Assembly (NCBI GenBank): GCA_003427395.1
Contig: BFEA01000059.1
Span: 3,199,739 to 3,226,330 of the forward strand
Origin: Chara braunii
Taxonomy: Eukaryota > Streptophyta > Charophyceae > Charales > Characeae
Direction: 5' to 3'
Length of the DNA: 26,592 nt
A program made the translations under genes and the position numbers. This document shows positions 9,511-19,988 of the stretch, piece after piece; position 1 is the first letter of the stretch, and each line of letters opens with the position of its first letter. The notes below the pieces were generated by a model. It had not been told where the DNA came from. It made no database searches and was given only the letters and a program-made list of their open reading frames with translations.

Positions 9511-10440
9511 AGACTTGGGGTAAGAGAGTCGGTGGTGAGATCGAATGTCGTCGGCGACAGGGCCTTGTGGCTATGGTTGGTTGGAGTTCGGATTGATTTG
9601 AGGTTGCGACTGAGGGAGGCCAACCGTGTGTAGAATTTCAAATAGTGAGGGACTCACTTTTATCTTCATTGTTGCTTTGTCTAAGTGTGATGTGTCCAAT
9701 GTTACGAGGTATGGGTATTCCGTTGAATGCATGTTGAGTGGTACAAGAGTCTATGGATGTTGAATGTCTCACAGTCCAAGATAGATGAATGAGTAGATGA
9801 GTGGGCGCTCACAAGTGCAACTCTGGGGAATAATGGGTGTCGACAGTCTGCATGACTACATAAGTGTGTTGGATTTTTCTCCCTCCCCCGACCTTGTCGA
9901 TCCCGACACCACGTGTATGGGCGGGGATCATCACTAACTCTTCCCTTCCCTCCCCCATCGTGATCGTGTAATACGGTGTAGGGCCTCACCCTGTTAGACT
10001 TTCGAGCCTAGGTCGACCCTTTTACGGGTCCTAGTTGGCTCGGTTCCGCACGCAGTCATGCTCAGGGCGTAAAACCATTCGTCATAAGGCCACCCCCACC
10101 TAGTGCTTTGAGATGGATGGGGGTGGGCCAAAGAGCGAGAGAGCTATGATATTGGGGATGTAGCTCAACTTTTTCACTATGTGGGTAGTTTTACCAATTT
10201 CTCGCAAGCGTCCTTTCCTCGATACTTTATTATGTTTGCGGTCAATTGTTTTTTTCAACACTCAAGCAGTCCAGGGGTCCTTTGAGAACTTCTCTTCTCT
10301 TATGCGCAGACCAAGCGTTCTCCTTGGGTCGCACATCCATTCACTAATGCAATAGTCCTACGGCTTCATTGAGGTAGGGGACGCCCATTATCCTCTTAGC
10401 TGGTCTACGCACTAACCGTCCTTATCAGACACATCATGCA
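9511..10440. other. No gene recognised; 15-bp tRNA-Ala-like scrap at 10154-10168
   Basis: No coding similarity. GGGGATGTAGCTCAA at 10154 equals the 5' end of plant nuclear tRNA-Ala (acceptor strand plus D-arm start). The following bases do not continue the tRNA and no B box follows, so it is at most a fragment. Confidence 0.4.
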
Positions 10441-11203
10441 TTATGATTGTCATTTTCCTATCCACTCCTTAACTTTTCGGGGTTTTCACCCACATGCTCA
10501 TATGACTTAGCGGCCGCCTCGACCGTCCGACACTTTGCTGACCTCAACTATACAGACCACATTCTTCATTCACAATCGGAGCCACATGCGCAAAATGACT
10601 CATTCTTGAGTGAGGGTTTTGTTCACAACCTATTGAGTTTTTGTCCATTTTTTTTTTGTTGCCCCCTGGCCTATCGGGGCAAAGTCCAGGTCAAAGCATC
10701 TTCAAAAGTTACTCACTTGCACAGTCAATACAATGCAGACAGATACAACCCGCATTTGGGTTCAACATATAGTCCCTCCAACATGCCTAACTCCCGTTGC
10801 CCTTGGTTACCTTCCTTCTCATTTCCTTCCATTATCCCCACCATCCTCTTCTCTAAGCCATGTGGTCGGGGTTCTGGTTGAGTCAACTGACCTTGCTTTC
10901 GCTCAACAATTCTCTCTAGTCCCTTTTGGTCTTCTCAGCCTTCAAACCCTCAAGCATTTTGTGCTCACAGCCTCTCAAACCCTCAAGTATTTTTATTTTT
11001 TTTTCTTCTTGGTGACATAAGGGACCCGCAACCTTTGCCTTGCCCTCTCCTTCCACCACGTGAGATCAGAGTCCTTTCACCGTTCGATCCCTAACAATAT
11101 AACAAGTGAGTGGGGAGGGGTCAGTTGCATGCCAAGAGGGAAAGGAAGGAAAGGTAAAAGATCAGACTTGGGGGATAAGAGAGAGAGATTAATGTTGGCG
11201 TCC

Positions 11204-11205
<2 letters not shown>
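10441..11205. other. Pyrimidine-rich stretch without a recognised gene
   Basis: Holds a 144-codon plus frame (10447-10881) rich in Ser/Pro/Phe from C/T-rich sequence, with no domain. A small 34-bp direct duplication (CAAACCCTCAAG at 10943 and 10977) is present. Confidence 0.5.
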
Positions 11206-11279
<74 letters not shown>

Positions 11280-11349
11280 NNNNNNNNNNNNNNNNNNNNN
11301 NNNNNNNNNNNNNNNNNNNNNNNNNNNNNNNNNNNNNNNNNNNNNNNNN

Positions 11350-11387
<38 letters not shown>
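11206..11387. repeat. (GA)n microsatellite containing a 70-base assembly gap
   Basis: GA repeat 11206-11279, Ns 11280-11349, GA repeat 11350-11387. The gap lies inside the microsatellite, so the true repeat length, and anything inserted in it, is unknown. Confidence 0.97.
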
Positions 11388-11389
<2 letters not shown>

Positions 11390-11504
11390 CCCTTAGTCTC
11401 ATAAAAGCCCAACTCCTACCCGTCCTACCGTCCTACCATCCTACCTAAGACCCCTTTTACGAACTGCAACCCTATGTATCTTTCATCATGACACTGGTTG
11501 GCCA

Positions 11505-11996
11505 AGGAGGTGAAAAAAGAAGAGGCTGTGAAGGTACTTGGCTATAATGGATGAGTGAAGGAGGTGGAGGAGAAAGAAGGTGTGAAGGTGCTTAACTATG
11601 GCAGATGGGTGAAGGAGGTGAAGGAGGAAGAAGGTGTGAGGATGCTTGGCTATGGTGGATGAGTGAAGAAGGTGGAGGAAGAAGAGGGTGTGAAGGTGTT
11701 TGGTTATGGTGGATGAGTGAAGGAGGAGGAGGATGAAGGAGGTTTAAAGGTGTTTGGTTATGGCAGATGAGTGAAGAAGATGGAGGAAGAAGGTGTGAGG
11801 GTGCTTGACTATGGTGGATGGGTGAAGGAAGCGGAGGAGGAAGGAGGTGTGAAGTTGTTTGACTATGGTGGATGGGTGAAGGAGATGGAGGAGGAAGAAG
11901 GTGTGAAGGTGCTTGGCTATGTAGGATGGGCGAAGGAGATGGAGGAGGAAGGTGTGAAGGTACTTGGCTAAGGTGGATTGGTAAAGGAGGTGGCAC
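11505..11996 (+). repeat. 54-bp minisatellite (51-bp variants), about 9 copies
   Basis: The landmark GGCTATGGTGGATG occurs with its CTAT (or TTAT) at 11542, 11596, 11650, 11704, 11758, 11809, 11863, 11917 and 11968. Spacings are 54 bp, with two of 51. The unit is purine-rich (GAAGGTGTGAAGGTGCTT, GGAGGTGGAGGA). One frame reads a repeated acidic peptide around EEGVKVLGYGGWVKE, but about half the units carry GGATGAGTG, which puts a TGA in that frame, so it is not coding. The same repeat lies in reverse orientation at 26207-26592. Confidence 0.95.
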
Positions 11997-12029
11997 AAGT
12001 GGTTATCAGGTATCTGAAATTTCATAAAT

Positions 12030-14556
12030 GAAAATTATGAAGTGGAAAAAATTGAGTTGTTTTGTTTGTCATGAAAATCATTATTGGATCATGAATTCGG
12101 GGGGAGTCGATTGACGTTCATGATGAAAAGTCTAGTACAATATTTTTTTTATATCGAGAATGGTTTTAAGAAAAATTTCACCCGCTTGAAGAGTTTTCTG
12201 TTTTTCGCCCACGTGGAAGTTTCATGCCCTCTTCGTCAAAACTTAATGCGCTTTTCATTATTTTAAACTCTTTTAAAATTTTCATGATTTTCACCCCCCC
12301 CCCCCTTCCCCCCTCCAATAATGAAAATCATAAACAAACTTGAAGTGGTGAAAATTATGAATAGTATGAAAAAAACCCTCCCGTGATGCGTAAAGAGCAT
12401 CATGAAAATCATGAATCAACCTGACATAGTGAATATCACTAATGGTATGAAAGAACCCCCTAGTGACCGGGGGGGGTGCCTTCAAATTATTCATGATCGT
12501 CGCGACTTCAGGTTCATTCATGATTTTCATGAGGCTCTTTATGCACATGAAAATCATGAACGATCTTGAAGTGGTGAATATCATGAATGGTATGAAAGCA
12601 TGCAAGCACCCCCCCCCCAGACCACCGGGGAGGGGTTTTCAATCCATTCATGGTTTTCACCACTTCTAGATTTTTCATGATTTTCGTGATGCAAAAAGAG
12701 CATAATGAAAGTCATGAAAATACCCGAAATTGTGAAGATTATAAATGGCATAAAAGCCCCCCCCCCCGCGGTCACCAGAGGGTGCTTTAAGACCATTCAT
12801 GGTCTTCACCACGTCAAGATCGTTCGTAATTTTTATGATGCATAAAGAACATCATGAAAATCATGAACTGATCTGGAGTAGTCAAAATCACGAATGACAT
12901 GAAAACACCCCTCCCCGACCACCGGCGGGGTGCTTTCAAACCATTCATTGTCTTCACTTTCTTCACGATTATTCATGATTTTCATAATGCATAAAGAGCA
13001 TCATGAAAATCATGAACGAACTTGAAGTGGTGAAGATCACGAATGGTATGAAAACACCCTCCCCGATCACCAGGGGAGTGCTTTCAGATACTTTTTATGC
13101 ATCATGAAAATCATAAGCGATCTGAAAGTGGATAAGACCATGAATGGTATGAAAACACCCCCTCTTCGGATGCATGAATAACATTACGAAAATCATGAAT
13201 GTACCTGAAGTGGTGAAGATGAAGAATGGTATGAAAACATTCCTCCCGACCACCTTCGAGGGTGTTTTCATACCATTCATGATCTTCACCACTTCAAGAT
13301 CGTTCATGCTTTTCATGATGCATAAAGAGCATAATGAAAATCACGAACGGATCGAAAGTGACGAAGATCATGAATGACATGAAAACACCCTCACCTGACC
13401 ACCGGTGAGGTGTTTTCAGATCATTCATGATCTTCACCACTTAAAGATCGTTCATGATTTTCATGATGCACAAAGAGCATCATGAAAATGATGAACGAAC
13501 CTGAAGTGGTGAAGATCATGAATGGTATGAAAGCACCCCCCGACCACCGAGGGGGTGCATTCATATACTCTTTATGCATCATGACAATCGTAAACAATCT
13601 TGAAGTGGTGGAAACCATGAATGGTATGAAAGGTCCCCCCCCGGGTGCATAAACAACACCACGAAAACCATGAACGAACTTGAAGTGGTGAAAATCATGA
13701 ATTGTATGAAAATATCCCTCCTAGCCAGTTTGGGGAGTGTTTTGCGGCCATTCATGGTATTTACGACTTCAAGTTCGTTCATGATTTTCATTATGCACAA
13801 AGAGCATCATGAAATTCATGAACGAACCTGAAGTAATGAAGGTTATGAATGGTAGGAAAGTAGTATCCGCCCCGGATGCATACAGCGCGTAATAAAAATC
13901 ATAAACAAACCTTAAGTGGTGAAGATCATGAATGGTCTGAAAGAACCCCCCTTTGATTTTCATGATGCATAGAGAGCATCACGAAAATCATAAACGAACC
14001 TGAAGTGATGAAAATTATGAATGGTATGAAACCCCCCCTCCTCCTCCTTGATGCATAACGAATATCGTAAAAATCATTAATAGACTTGAAGCGGTGAACA
14101 TTATGAATAGTATGAACGCACCCTCTTCAACCACTTGTAAATGCAAGTTGAAAATCATGAACGAACCTGAAGTGGTGAAGACCATGAATGGTATGAAAGT
14201 ACCCCCGCAACCACTTGACCATGCAAGATGAAAATCATGAATGAATCTGAAGTGATGAAGAGTATAAATGGTATGAAAGTACCCCCCGTAAAAAACATCA
14301 TGAAAATTATGAACGAAGTTGAAGTAGTGAACATTATGAATGGTATGAAAGCAACCTCATCGGCCGCCTACTAATGCAACCTGAAAATAATGAAAAAACT
14401 CAAAGTGGTCAAGACAGTGAATGATATGAAAATACCCCCCTCGGCCACCTACTAATACAACCTGAAAATCATGAAAGAACCTGAAGTGGGAAATACCATG
14501 AATGGACCGAAAGGACCCTCTCGATCATTTGTCAATGCAACTTGAAAATTATGAAG
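12030..14556. repeat. Foldback satellite array: alternately inverted ~74-bp arms in ~148-bp dyads
   Basis: A direct arm contains GAAAATCATGAACGAAC, TGAAGTGGTGAAGATC and ATGAATGGTATGAAA, and ends in a C-run. It is followed by a short loop (GACCACC...) and then by its reverse complement: a G-run, CATTCATGATCTTCACC, then GTTCATGATTTTCATGATG. Adjacent dyads meet at GCATAAAGAGCATCATG, itself near-palindromic. These joints recur at about 12690, 12837 and 12987, and at 13317 and 13465, so full dyads are 147-150 bp. From about 13960 to 14556 mostly direct-orientation half-units of about 75-95 bp remain. Copies vary by 10-25 percent by eye. Open frames on both strands are shadows of the repeat. The array has features of foldback-type elements but no transposase is present. 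Confidence 0.93.
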
Positions 14557-14606
14557 ATAGAATACACACATCCCATATGTATCCCAAAAAATATAGATGT
14601 TGTTAA

Positions 14607-16169
14607 CCTCTTCTCCTTACGGGGCAAGAAATACGCTTGGTCAAGGAAGCATACAAAAAAAATCATCTGGCCTTCGTCTTCAACGATCATCATAAGAGAC
14701 GACTTGATGCAAAGTTGAAACCTTCCGTCATAATTCATACGGTCGAGCACGAATGTTGGAATGACAAAGGGNCAGCCTACGATTTTGGAATAGCAGGTGA
14801 AGTGACTGACCTTCTCTGAGCAAAACTTTTGACTCCTTCGTCGAGGAGGCTACCACATCTTCGTACGCAAATAGGTGAAGTGACAAACGGTCAGCCTACG
14901 ATTTTGGAATAGCAGGTGAAGTGACAGACCCTTAGGTGGATCGAAGATCTGCAAAAACTGAATGTTGTGACTATCTAGGACGACGAGTCGCTGCCTCAGA
15001 CATACTTGTTAGTAGAATCTTGCACCGTTTGGAGCATTTATTCGCTGGTAGATCTCCATTCCGGATACGATCAGCTTCCGCTGGACGTCCGGGATAGACC
15101 CTACACGACCATGCATACCCTGGTAGCGCAACTGCAACTGCAAGTAACCCCTATGGGCTTCACTAATGTTGTGGGAGAAGCACAAAGGAGGATGCTTACA
15201 GTTGTTGGGGATATATACCTAGCAAAGTGCGAACCTTACATTGATGATAATCCGATCAAAGACGTCCGGGAGAAGGATGAGACAAAAGTTCAACCCGGAG
15301 TACGAAAGTTTGTGTGAGACCATTTAAAAGACATCAAGAATCTCCTTCGTAGGTTCCTAGTGTAGTATATTACCGCCAGCGGTCCCAATAGTATCTTGGC
15401 AGTTCTAGAAGTGACAATCCTAGGTTTTTGTTTTGGGGCATATAGAAGGAAACCCGACCCAGGCAAAACCGACAAGATTTCCCAGTGGACAACGCCTCTG
15501 CGCACAACGACGGAGGTAAAAACTTTCATAGGGGTTGTCGGATTCTGGAGGATATTTATCAAGGACTTTGCCAAAATAGCATAACCTGTTCGGACTATGA
15601 TTCACGAAGTGGGTATAATGGATTTGACCGAGGAGTGAGAGGCCACTTTTCAGACCCTCAAAGACATATTGACGCCGGAGCAAGTCACACTTGCCACACA
15701 GTGTTTCAATCATGAGGTAGGGCGGCCGTTTATGCTTGAGACCGATGAGGGACCTCTAGCTGTAGGAAGAGTGTTGATACAAAGAGGTGAAGATGAGAGA
15801 GAAAGACCCATCAAATTCGAGAGTAGGACGTTGAACTCAGCGGAGCGTCGTTACTCTCAGTTCAAGAAGGAGGTACTGGCCGTCCTTCACTGTCTCAAGA
15901 CCTTCCAAGCTTACATCTTTGGGAGATGTTTCGTTCTGAGGATCGATCCAACGAATGTCGCAAAAGCGGTAAAGAATTACAAGTCCATACATACAATGGT
16001 GGGAAGATGGGTAGGGTTCATTTAACAATTTGATTACAAGATCGAGCGCATTCCCGAACTTCGAAATAGGGTTGATGGCCTGAGCAGGGTCTGCATCACA
16101 CCGGAGGTAGTAGAGGACGCGGAACCTATCGACTGTACCTCGACTACGAGGGAGGGACCCTTGTGGTAG
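14607..16169 (+). pseudogene. Ty3/gypsy pol remnant: reverse transcriptase and RNase H
   Basis: One frame (positions divisible by 3) carries the RT N-terminal segment (EAYKKNHLAFVFND, IHTVEHECWNDKG), then from 14937 WIEDLQKLNVVTI, YSLVDLHSGYDQL (motif A, Asp kept), QVTPMGFTN and YIDDNPIKD (catalytic DD kept). It goes on through KPDPGKTDKISQW and EVKTFIGVVGFWRIFI into RNase H: FMLETDEGPLAVG, SRTLNSAERRYSQFKKEVLA, FVLRIDPTNV and ERIPELRNRVDGLSRV. Stops lie at 14976, 15315, 15363, 15582, 15636, 16023 and 16167 with no frameshift after 14937. Three of these stops sit at positions where the family has Trp, consistent with G-to-A (deamination) decay. The region 14817-14936 is disrupted by a duplication. 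Protease, integrase and chromodomain were not found. The copy is dead but younger than LINE A. Confidence 0.93.
14763..14931 (+). repeat. 50-bp direct duplication, 119 bp apart, inside the gypsy RT
   Basis: 14763-14812 and 14882-14931 share about 47 of 50 bases (CAGCCTACGATTTTGGAATA and flanks). The second copy replaces the codons normally lying between the YANRW and RWIEDLQ positions. The offset is not a multiple of three, so it breaks the frame. Confidence 0.92.
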
Positions 16170-16660
16170 ATAACGAGGTAAGAAACTAGACATGCAAATC
16201 AGGGGAACTGCTGATCAGAATCTTGAAAAATGACTATGGATATGACTTTTGTGCAAATGAGGCATGGGTTTTCAGTCGAGTGCAGAAAAGGTTAGAGAAT
16301 CTATGGGTAGAGGGGCATGAAGGCGTTCCTCCCCTAGGAGCCTAATCGAACAAAGTCGGGTCAAGTCTCAAGTGACAAAAGGCTGAGAGTGAGAAAAATT
16401 GAAGATAAGAGATTGGCCACGGATCCTTGTCTATGGTGGAACGGTCGGGTGGGCTAGCACTGCCTGAGGACGAGAGCCTCCGCTCTAGCGCTAGACGCTA
16501 AGCCAGGTGTATTCATGAGCTAATTATGGCAGCAAGTCGTAATGGGAAATGACAAAAGAAATCGCACGCAGAAAACTGTATAAGATGACCGTTCCTACCC
16601 CCCTAGTCAAAAATGGGATTCGTGTCCTCAAGGCCCACCCCCGCATGCACTTGCAAGGAA
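16170..16660. other. Sequence downstream of gypsy RNase H, no domain recognised
   Basis: Integrase would be expected here, but no HHCC or DDE pattern could be read in any frame. CpG-containing segments near 16430-16510 are unassigned. Confidence 0.5.
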
Positions 16661-16667
16661 ATGAAAA

Positions 16668-16795
16668 AGGATGACTCTTGAAAAGGTTGTTCGGTTGGAA
16701 TGGAAAAGCATGACCTTTGAAAAGGTTGTTCGATTGGAATGAAAAATAATGATTCCTAAAAAGGTTGTTCGACTGGAATGAAAAAGAATAACTCT
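16668..16795 (+). repeat. 39-bp tandem repeat, 3 copies
   Basis: AAAAGGTTGTTCG recurs at 16681, 16720 and 16759, followed each time by TTGGAATG or CTGGAATG and GAAAA, giving an exact 39-bp period. Purine-rich; not coding. Confidence 0.92.
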
Positions 16796-16929
16796 GATGC
16801 CCCTAAAAAGGGTCATCAAGAGATTGGCCTTAAGGTGTCCTACCATTTGGGAGAGAAACCTTAAGATGAACAGAGAATTGACACTGGGGTCCTTGTGCAT
16901 GATTGCTTGAGAAAGACTGAATAAGATTG

Positions 16930-17580
16930 AGCTTGATTGAACTATGAGAAAGAAAATGACCGTCGGACCGGTCACGAGAATCAACCTTAAAAGAAAAAGA
17001 TTGAAAAAGATGGATGGAGAATTGAAATGGTTGTCGGGTCGGTCGTAAGAAACAACCTTGGGAAGGAAATGTAAGCGGTGTGGATTGAAATGGTCCTCCG
17101 GTCGGTCGTAAGAAACAACCTTGGGAAGGAAATGCATGCGGTGTGGATTGAAGAGGCCGAAGGGTTGGTCGTGAGAGGCTGTCGTGGGAAGAGATTGGAA
17201 GCAGATGGAATTAGAATTAAGAAAGGACCGTTGGGAAGGTAATAAAAAATAACCTTGGGAGGTGAAGAAGTGAAAAAGATATGGATTGGAAAGGACCGTT
17301 GGGACGACCATAAGAATCAACTTTGAGAAGAAAATTAGAAGAGTTGGAATATGGACTGGGAAGGGTCGTCGGGTCGGTCATGAAAAACAACCTTGAAAAA
17401 AGATTGAAAAAGTAAAATTAATAATTGAAAGGGGCCGACAGATCGGCCATGAGAAATGGCTCCAAGTGAAAATATTGAAAAAGTAAAATTAATAATTGAA
17501 AGGGGGCCGACAGATTGGTCATGAGAAATGGCTCCAAGTGAAAAGAGGTCGTCAGATCTGTCATGAGAATCGGTCTTGAA
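16930..17580 (+). repeat. ~63-bp degenerate minisatellite, about 9 units
   Basis: GGTCGTAAGAAACAACCTTG recurs at about 17041 and 17104, with related segments at 17167, 17238 and 17304 and later. Spacing is 63 bp in the best part and up to about 71 elsewhere. Two later units share TGAAAAAGTAAAATTAATAA exactly (17405 and 17478). Each unit holds a small inverted motif (GGTTGT and ACAACC). A 230-codon minus-strand open frame (17320-16628) is a by-product of purine bias. Confidence 0.85.
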
Positions 17581-17729
17581 AAAGAGTTCGAAAAAACATT
17601 TGGATTGAGCGTTTGCTTGATAATTGAAAAATGCATTGCATATCGGGGGACCCTAGGCATCCGTGAGTCATGACGACCACATATTGAGTTGCTCAACTTT
17701 CTTCTTCCTTTCTAGTATTAGGCCTTAAC

Positions 17730-17740
17730 GAGAGGGGGAA
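17730..17740 (+). promoter_or_regulatory. Polypurine tract-like motif (possible LTR-element 3' end)
   Basis: GAGAGGGGGAA, followed by TATTGACGTCAGCG, lies 1.56 kb after the gypsy RNase H remnant. A polypurine tract primes plus-strand DNA in LTR retrotransposons and sits just upstream of the 3' LTR. No matching LTR boundary or second LTR copy was found. Confidence 0.35.
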
Positions 17741-17840
17741 TATTGACGTCAGCGTTGTGACCGCATGACCTCTGCCCCATAGGGAAATGTTCAAGCGCGA
17801 CATGTTCCTCATAAGAAGAGACAAAGGTTAAAGGATCGAG

Positions 17841-17856
17841 GTATCGTTAACGATAC
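17841..17856. repeat. 16-bp perfect palindrome
   Basis: GTATCGTTAACGATAC equals its own reverse complement. It lies about 100 bp downstream of the polypurine-like tract and could be a protein-binding dyad in LTR-like sequence. Function unknown. Confidence 0.9.
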
Positions 17857-17912
17857 TCAACATCCAGAACTAACTCCGGCAAGGAGCTCTAGTCGGAAGG
17901 TTCGAATTGCGC

Positions 17913-17952
17913 CTCACGTTGATTTCCTAAATCTCACGTTGATATCCTAAAT
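17913..17952 (+). repeat. 20-bp tandem duplication
   Basis: CTCACGTTGATTTCCTAAAT at 17913-17932 is followed immediately by CTCACGTTGATATCCTAAAT at 17933-17952, with one mismatch. Confidence 0.97.
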
Positions 17953-18534
17953 GTCCAGGGTACTCGAAAGGGACGAGAATTGTTTTTTTAAGTCTTTTTG
18001 ACCCTCTCCAACCACACGTCGCATCGTTGAGGGGCAGCCCAACCGTTTGGGATGGACAAAGGCTGCTCGCGCTAAGTCTAGCGGCACTGTCCACGAGGGA
18101 GATCGAGCGAGGTACTGAGTGAAGTCTGCCACCACCACATGACATTGTGACCACCCTGCCTGATCATTGAAACCGTCCCGAGACTAACCGAGACGTCTTC
18201 GTAACTACATCCGAAAACTAATAAAGAGTTCCAACTCTTTTGAAAGGAAGAGGTCGGGTCCAGTAAAAATACCACTCGGGAGGAACAATTCGCGAGCGAG
18301 CCACTTATGGTAAGACGGGGTCCTGAGAGTGGAGTGGACCTACATGTCAGATGCGAGGTAGTACCTCAATGATGATACTCGTCTCCAAATAAGTGGCAAT
18401 CGGACTAAGTTGGAGGATGAAGGGAGTTTTCAGCAGGAAAAGGATTGATCACCCTTCCTTTTAGGGGCTGATGGGCTAACATCCTTCGCTTAGTTGAAAG
18501 ACAAGGTCTGCGTACCTTCGAGTGAGAACCAGTT
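17953..18534. other. No gene recognised
   Basis: CpG-containing sequence, possibly LTR or retroelement 3' coding remnant. No domain motif is readable in any frame. Confidence 0.5.
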
Positions 18535-18583
18535 GTGCGATGGGGACATCGCGTTTGAGTGGGGGAAAGGTGTGTCATCTACG
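18535..18583 (+). promoter_or_regulatory. Second polypurine/LTR-junction-like motif
   Basis: GCGATGGGGACATCGCG, then TGAGTGGGGGAAAGG and TGTGTCAT. This parallels the junction at 19964-20003 (GCGATGAGGACATCACG, GAGTGAGGGGGAATGTGTCGG). The two sites therefore look like copies of one retroelement end about 1.43 kb apart. Confidence 0.5.
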
Positions 18584-18639
18584 TGATGAGAAAGCATGTG
18601 AAAGAAGTAACAGACAATAGAGAAAACTGACTATAAACT

Positions 18640-19060
18640 TGAAAAAAAGTTTGATAAAGATGTCCAAAGAAATTGCATATGAAATTGTTTGAGTTTGGGC
18701 TTGAGAAACGTCTGACAAAGACGTCCAGAGGTATTGCATGTAAAATTGTTTGAGCTTGGGCTTGAGAAAGACTTGACAAAGACGTCCAAAGGTATTGCAT
18801 ACGAAATTGTTTGAGTCTGGGCTTGAGAAAGGCATGACAAAAACATCCAGAGATATTGTATACAAAGACGTCCAGAGGTATTGCATATGAAATTGTTTGA
18901 GTCTCGGTTTGAGAAAAGCATGACAAAAACATCCAAAAATATTGCATATAAAATTATTTGAGTTTGGGCTTGAGAAAGGTATGACAAATATGTCCAAAAA
19001 AATTGTATGTGAAATTGCCTAAGCGCGGGCTTGAGAAAAGTTTGGCTGGATGGTAAGAGG
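18640..19060 (+). repeat. 61-bp minisatellite, about 7 units
   Basis: GGGCTTGAGAAA recurs at about 18698, 18759, 18820, 18906 (as GGTTTGAGAAA), 18967 and 19028. Units carry ACAAAGACGTCCAGAGGTAT and ATTGCATATGAAATTG. The 18820-18906 step is 86 bp because a 25-bp partial unit (ACGTCCAGAGGTATTG) is inserted. Overlapping open frames on the minus strand are repeat artefacts. Confidence 0.92.
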
Positions 19061-19409
19061 TTGTCTGAGAAAGGTTTGATAAATTTGGCAAATCAGATTG
19101 AGGGATTGAAAGAAATAACCCAACAATGAGTTGAAAGGCCTAGCAAAGTAACCATAAAAATCACATGAGGGAATGCTTGAAAATGAGGACGGGGGGCGTG
19201 ATAAGGGGTCAAGAGCATTGAATGAGACTGAATATAGAAACAGCCAGCAAGAGCAAAAAGAAGGTATAAGAGTGAGATAGGAAAACACCTTAGCGAGTTC
19301 GGAATGAGGCCAAAGAAGAGAACAAACTAACGCTTGAAAGACAATTGGACCACGAATAGGCAAAAAGTTAGGGAAAAAGAGGTCGCAGAAAGGACAGAAG
19401 GGTTAGGTT
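19061..19409. other. Purine-rich spacer between two minisatellites
   Basis: GA-rich, with no clear internal period and no coding similarity. Confidence 0.5.
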
Positions 19410-19845
19410 GTGCAAGGGCAAGGTTCATGGACCGCACGACACAAAAAACCGATTACATGATATATTGGGATGGTCAAGCTGGGGAAAGAAATAGGGATTG
19501 CACGGCCCAAAAAACCGATTACGTAATACATCGGGATGACCAAGTTGGATGAAGTAACAGAGGTTGCACGGCTCGAAAAGCCGATTATGTGATACATGGG
19601 AATGACCAAGCTAGGGGAAGTAACATGGACTGCACGACCCGGAAAACCGATTATGTGATGCATTGAAGTAACATGGACTACACGCCCCGAAAAACTGATT
19701 ATGTGATGTATTAGGATGATCAAGCTGGGGATAGTATCATGAACTACACGACCTGAAAAACCGATTATGTGATGCATTGGGGTGACCGAGCTTGGGAAGG
19801 AAACATGAGTCGAATAGACAAAAAAACAGATTATTGCAAAAATAA
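19410..19845 (+). repeat. 66-bp minisatellite, about 7 units
   Basis: ACCGATTA (with variants) recurs at 19448, 19514, 19580, 19646, 19694, 19760 and 19827, giving 66-bp steps with one 48-bp short unit. Each unit has TGCACG, AAAACCGATTATGTGAT and GGATGACCAAGCT. It lies about 150 bp upstream of the likely polypurine tract at 19991. Confidence 0.93.
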
Positions 19846-19988
19846 CAAGGGAAATAAGGAAAGACCAAGAAGAACCCTTGCAAGCTAACCACCTATTACA
19901 CGTCCCCTCCCTTGTCTACCCCCCCCCTCCAACCTGCCCCTTTTCCTATTAACCATGGACTGATGCGCGATGAGGACATCACGAATGA

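Noticed and set aside
10154-10168. tRNA-Ala gene
   Set aside because: Only the first 15 bases match; the rest of the tRNA is absent.
10447-10881. 144-codon plus-strand open frame
   Set aside because: C/T-rich composition, no domain, homopolymer runs inside, no supporting context.
11771-11971. Repeat protein encoded by the 54-bp minisatellite
   Set aside because: Only the last four units are open; other units carry an in-frame TGA and no start or gene context exists.
12030-14556. CRISPR-like array
   Set aside because: Regular repeats, but units are alternately inverted, diverged and without unique spacers, in a eukaryotic context with no cas genes.
16628-17320. 230-codon minus-strand open frame
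   Set aside because: It covers the 39-bp and 63-bp purine-rich minisatellites; openness follows from base bias and repeat structure, and no domain is present.
17899-17910. GGTTCGAATTGC as a Pol III B box
   Set aside because: The last bases break the B-box consensus and no A box lies at suitable distance upstream.
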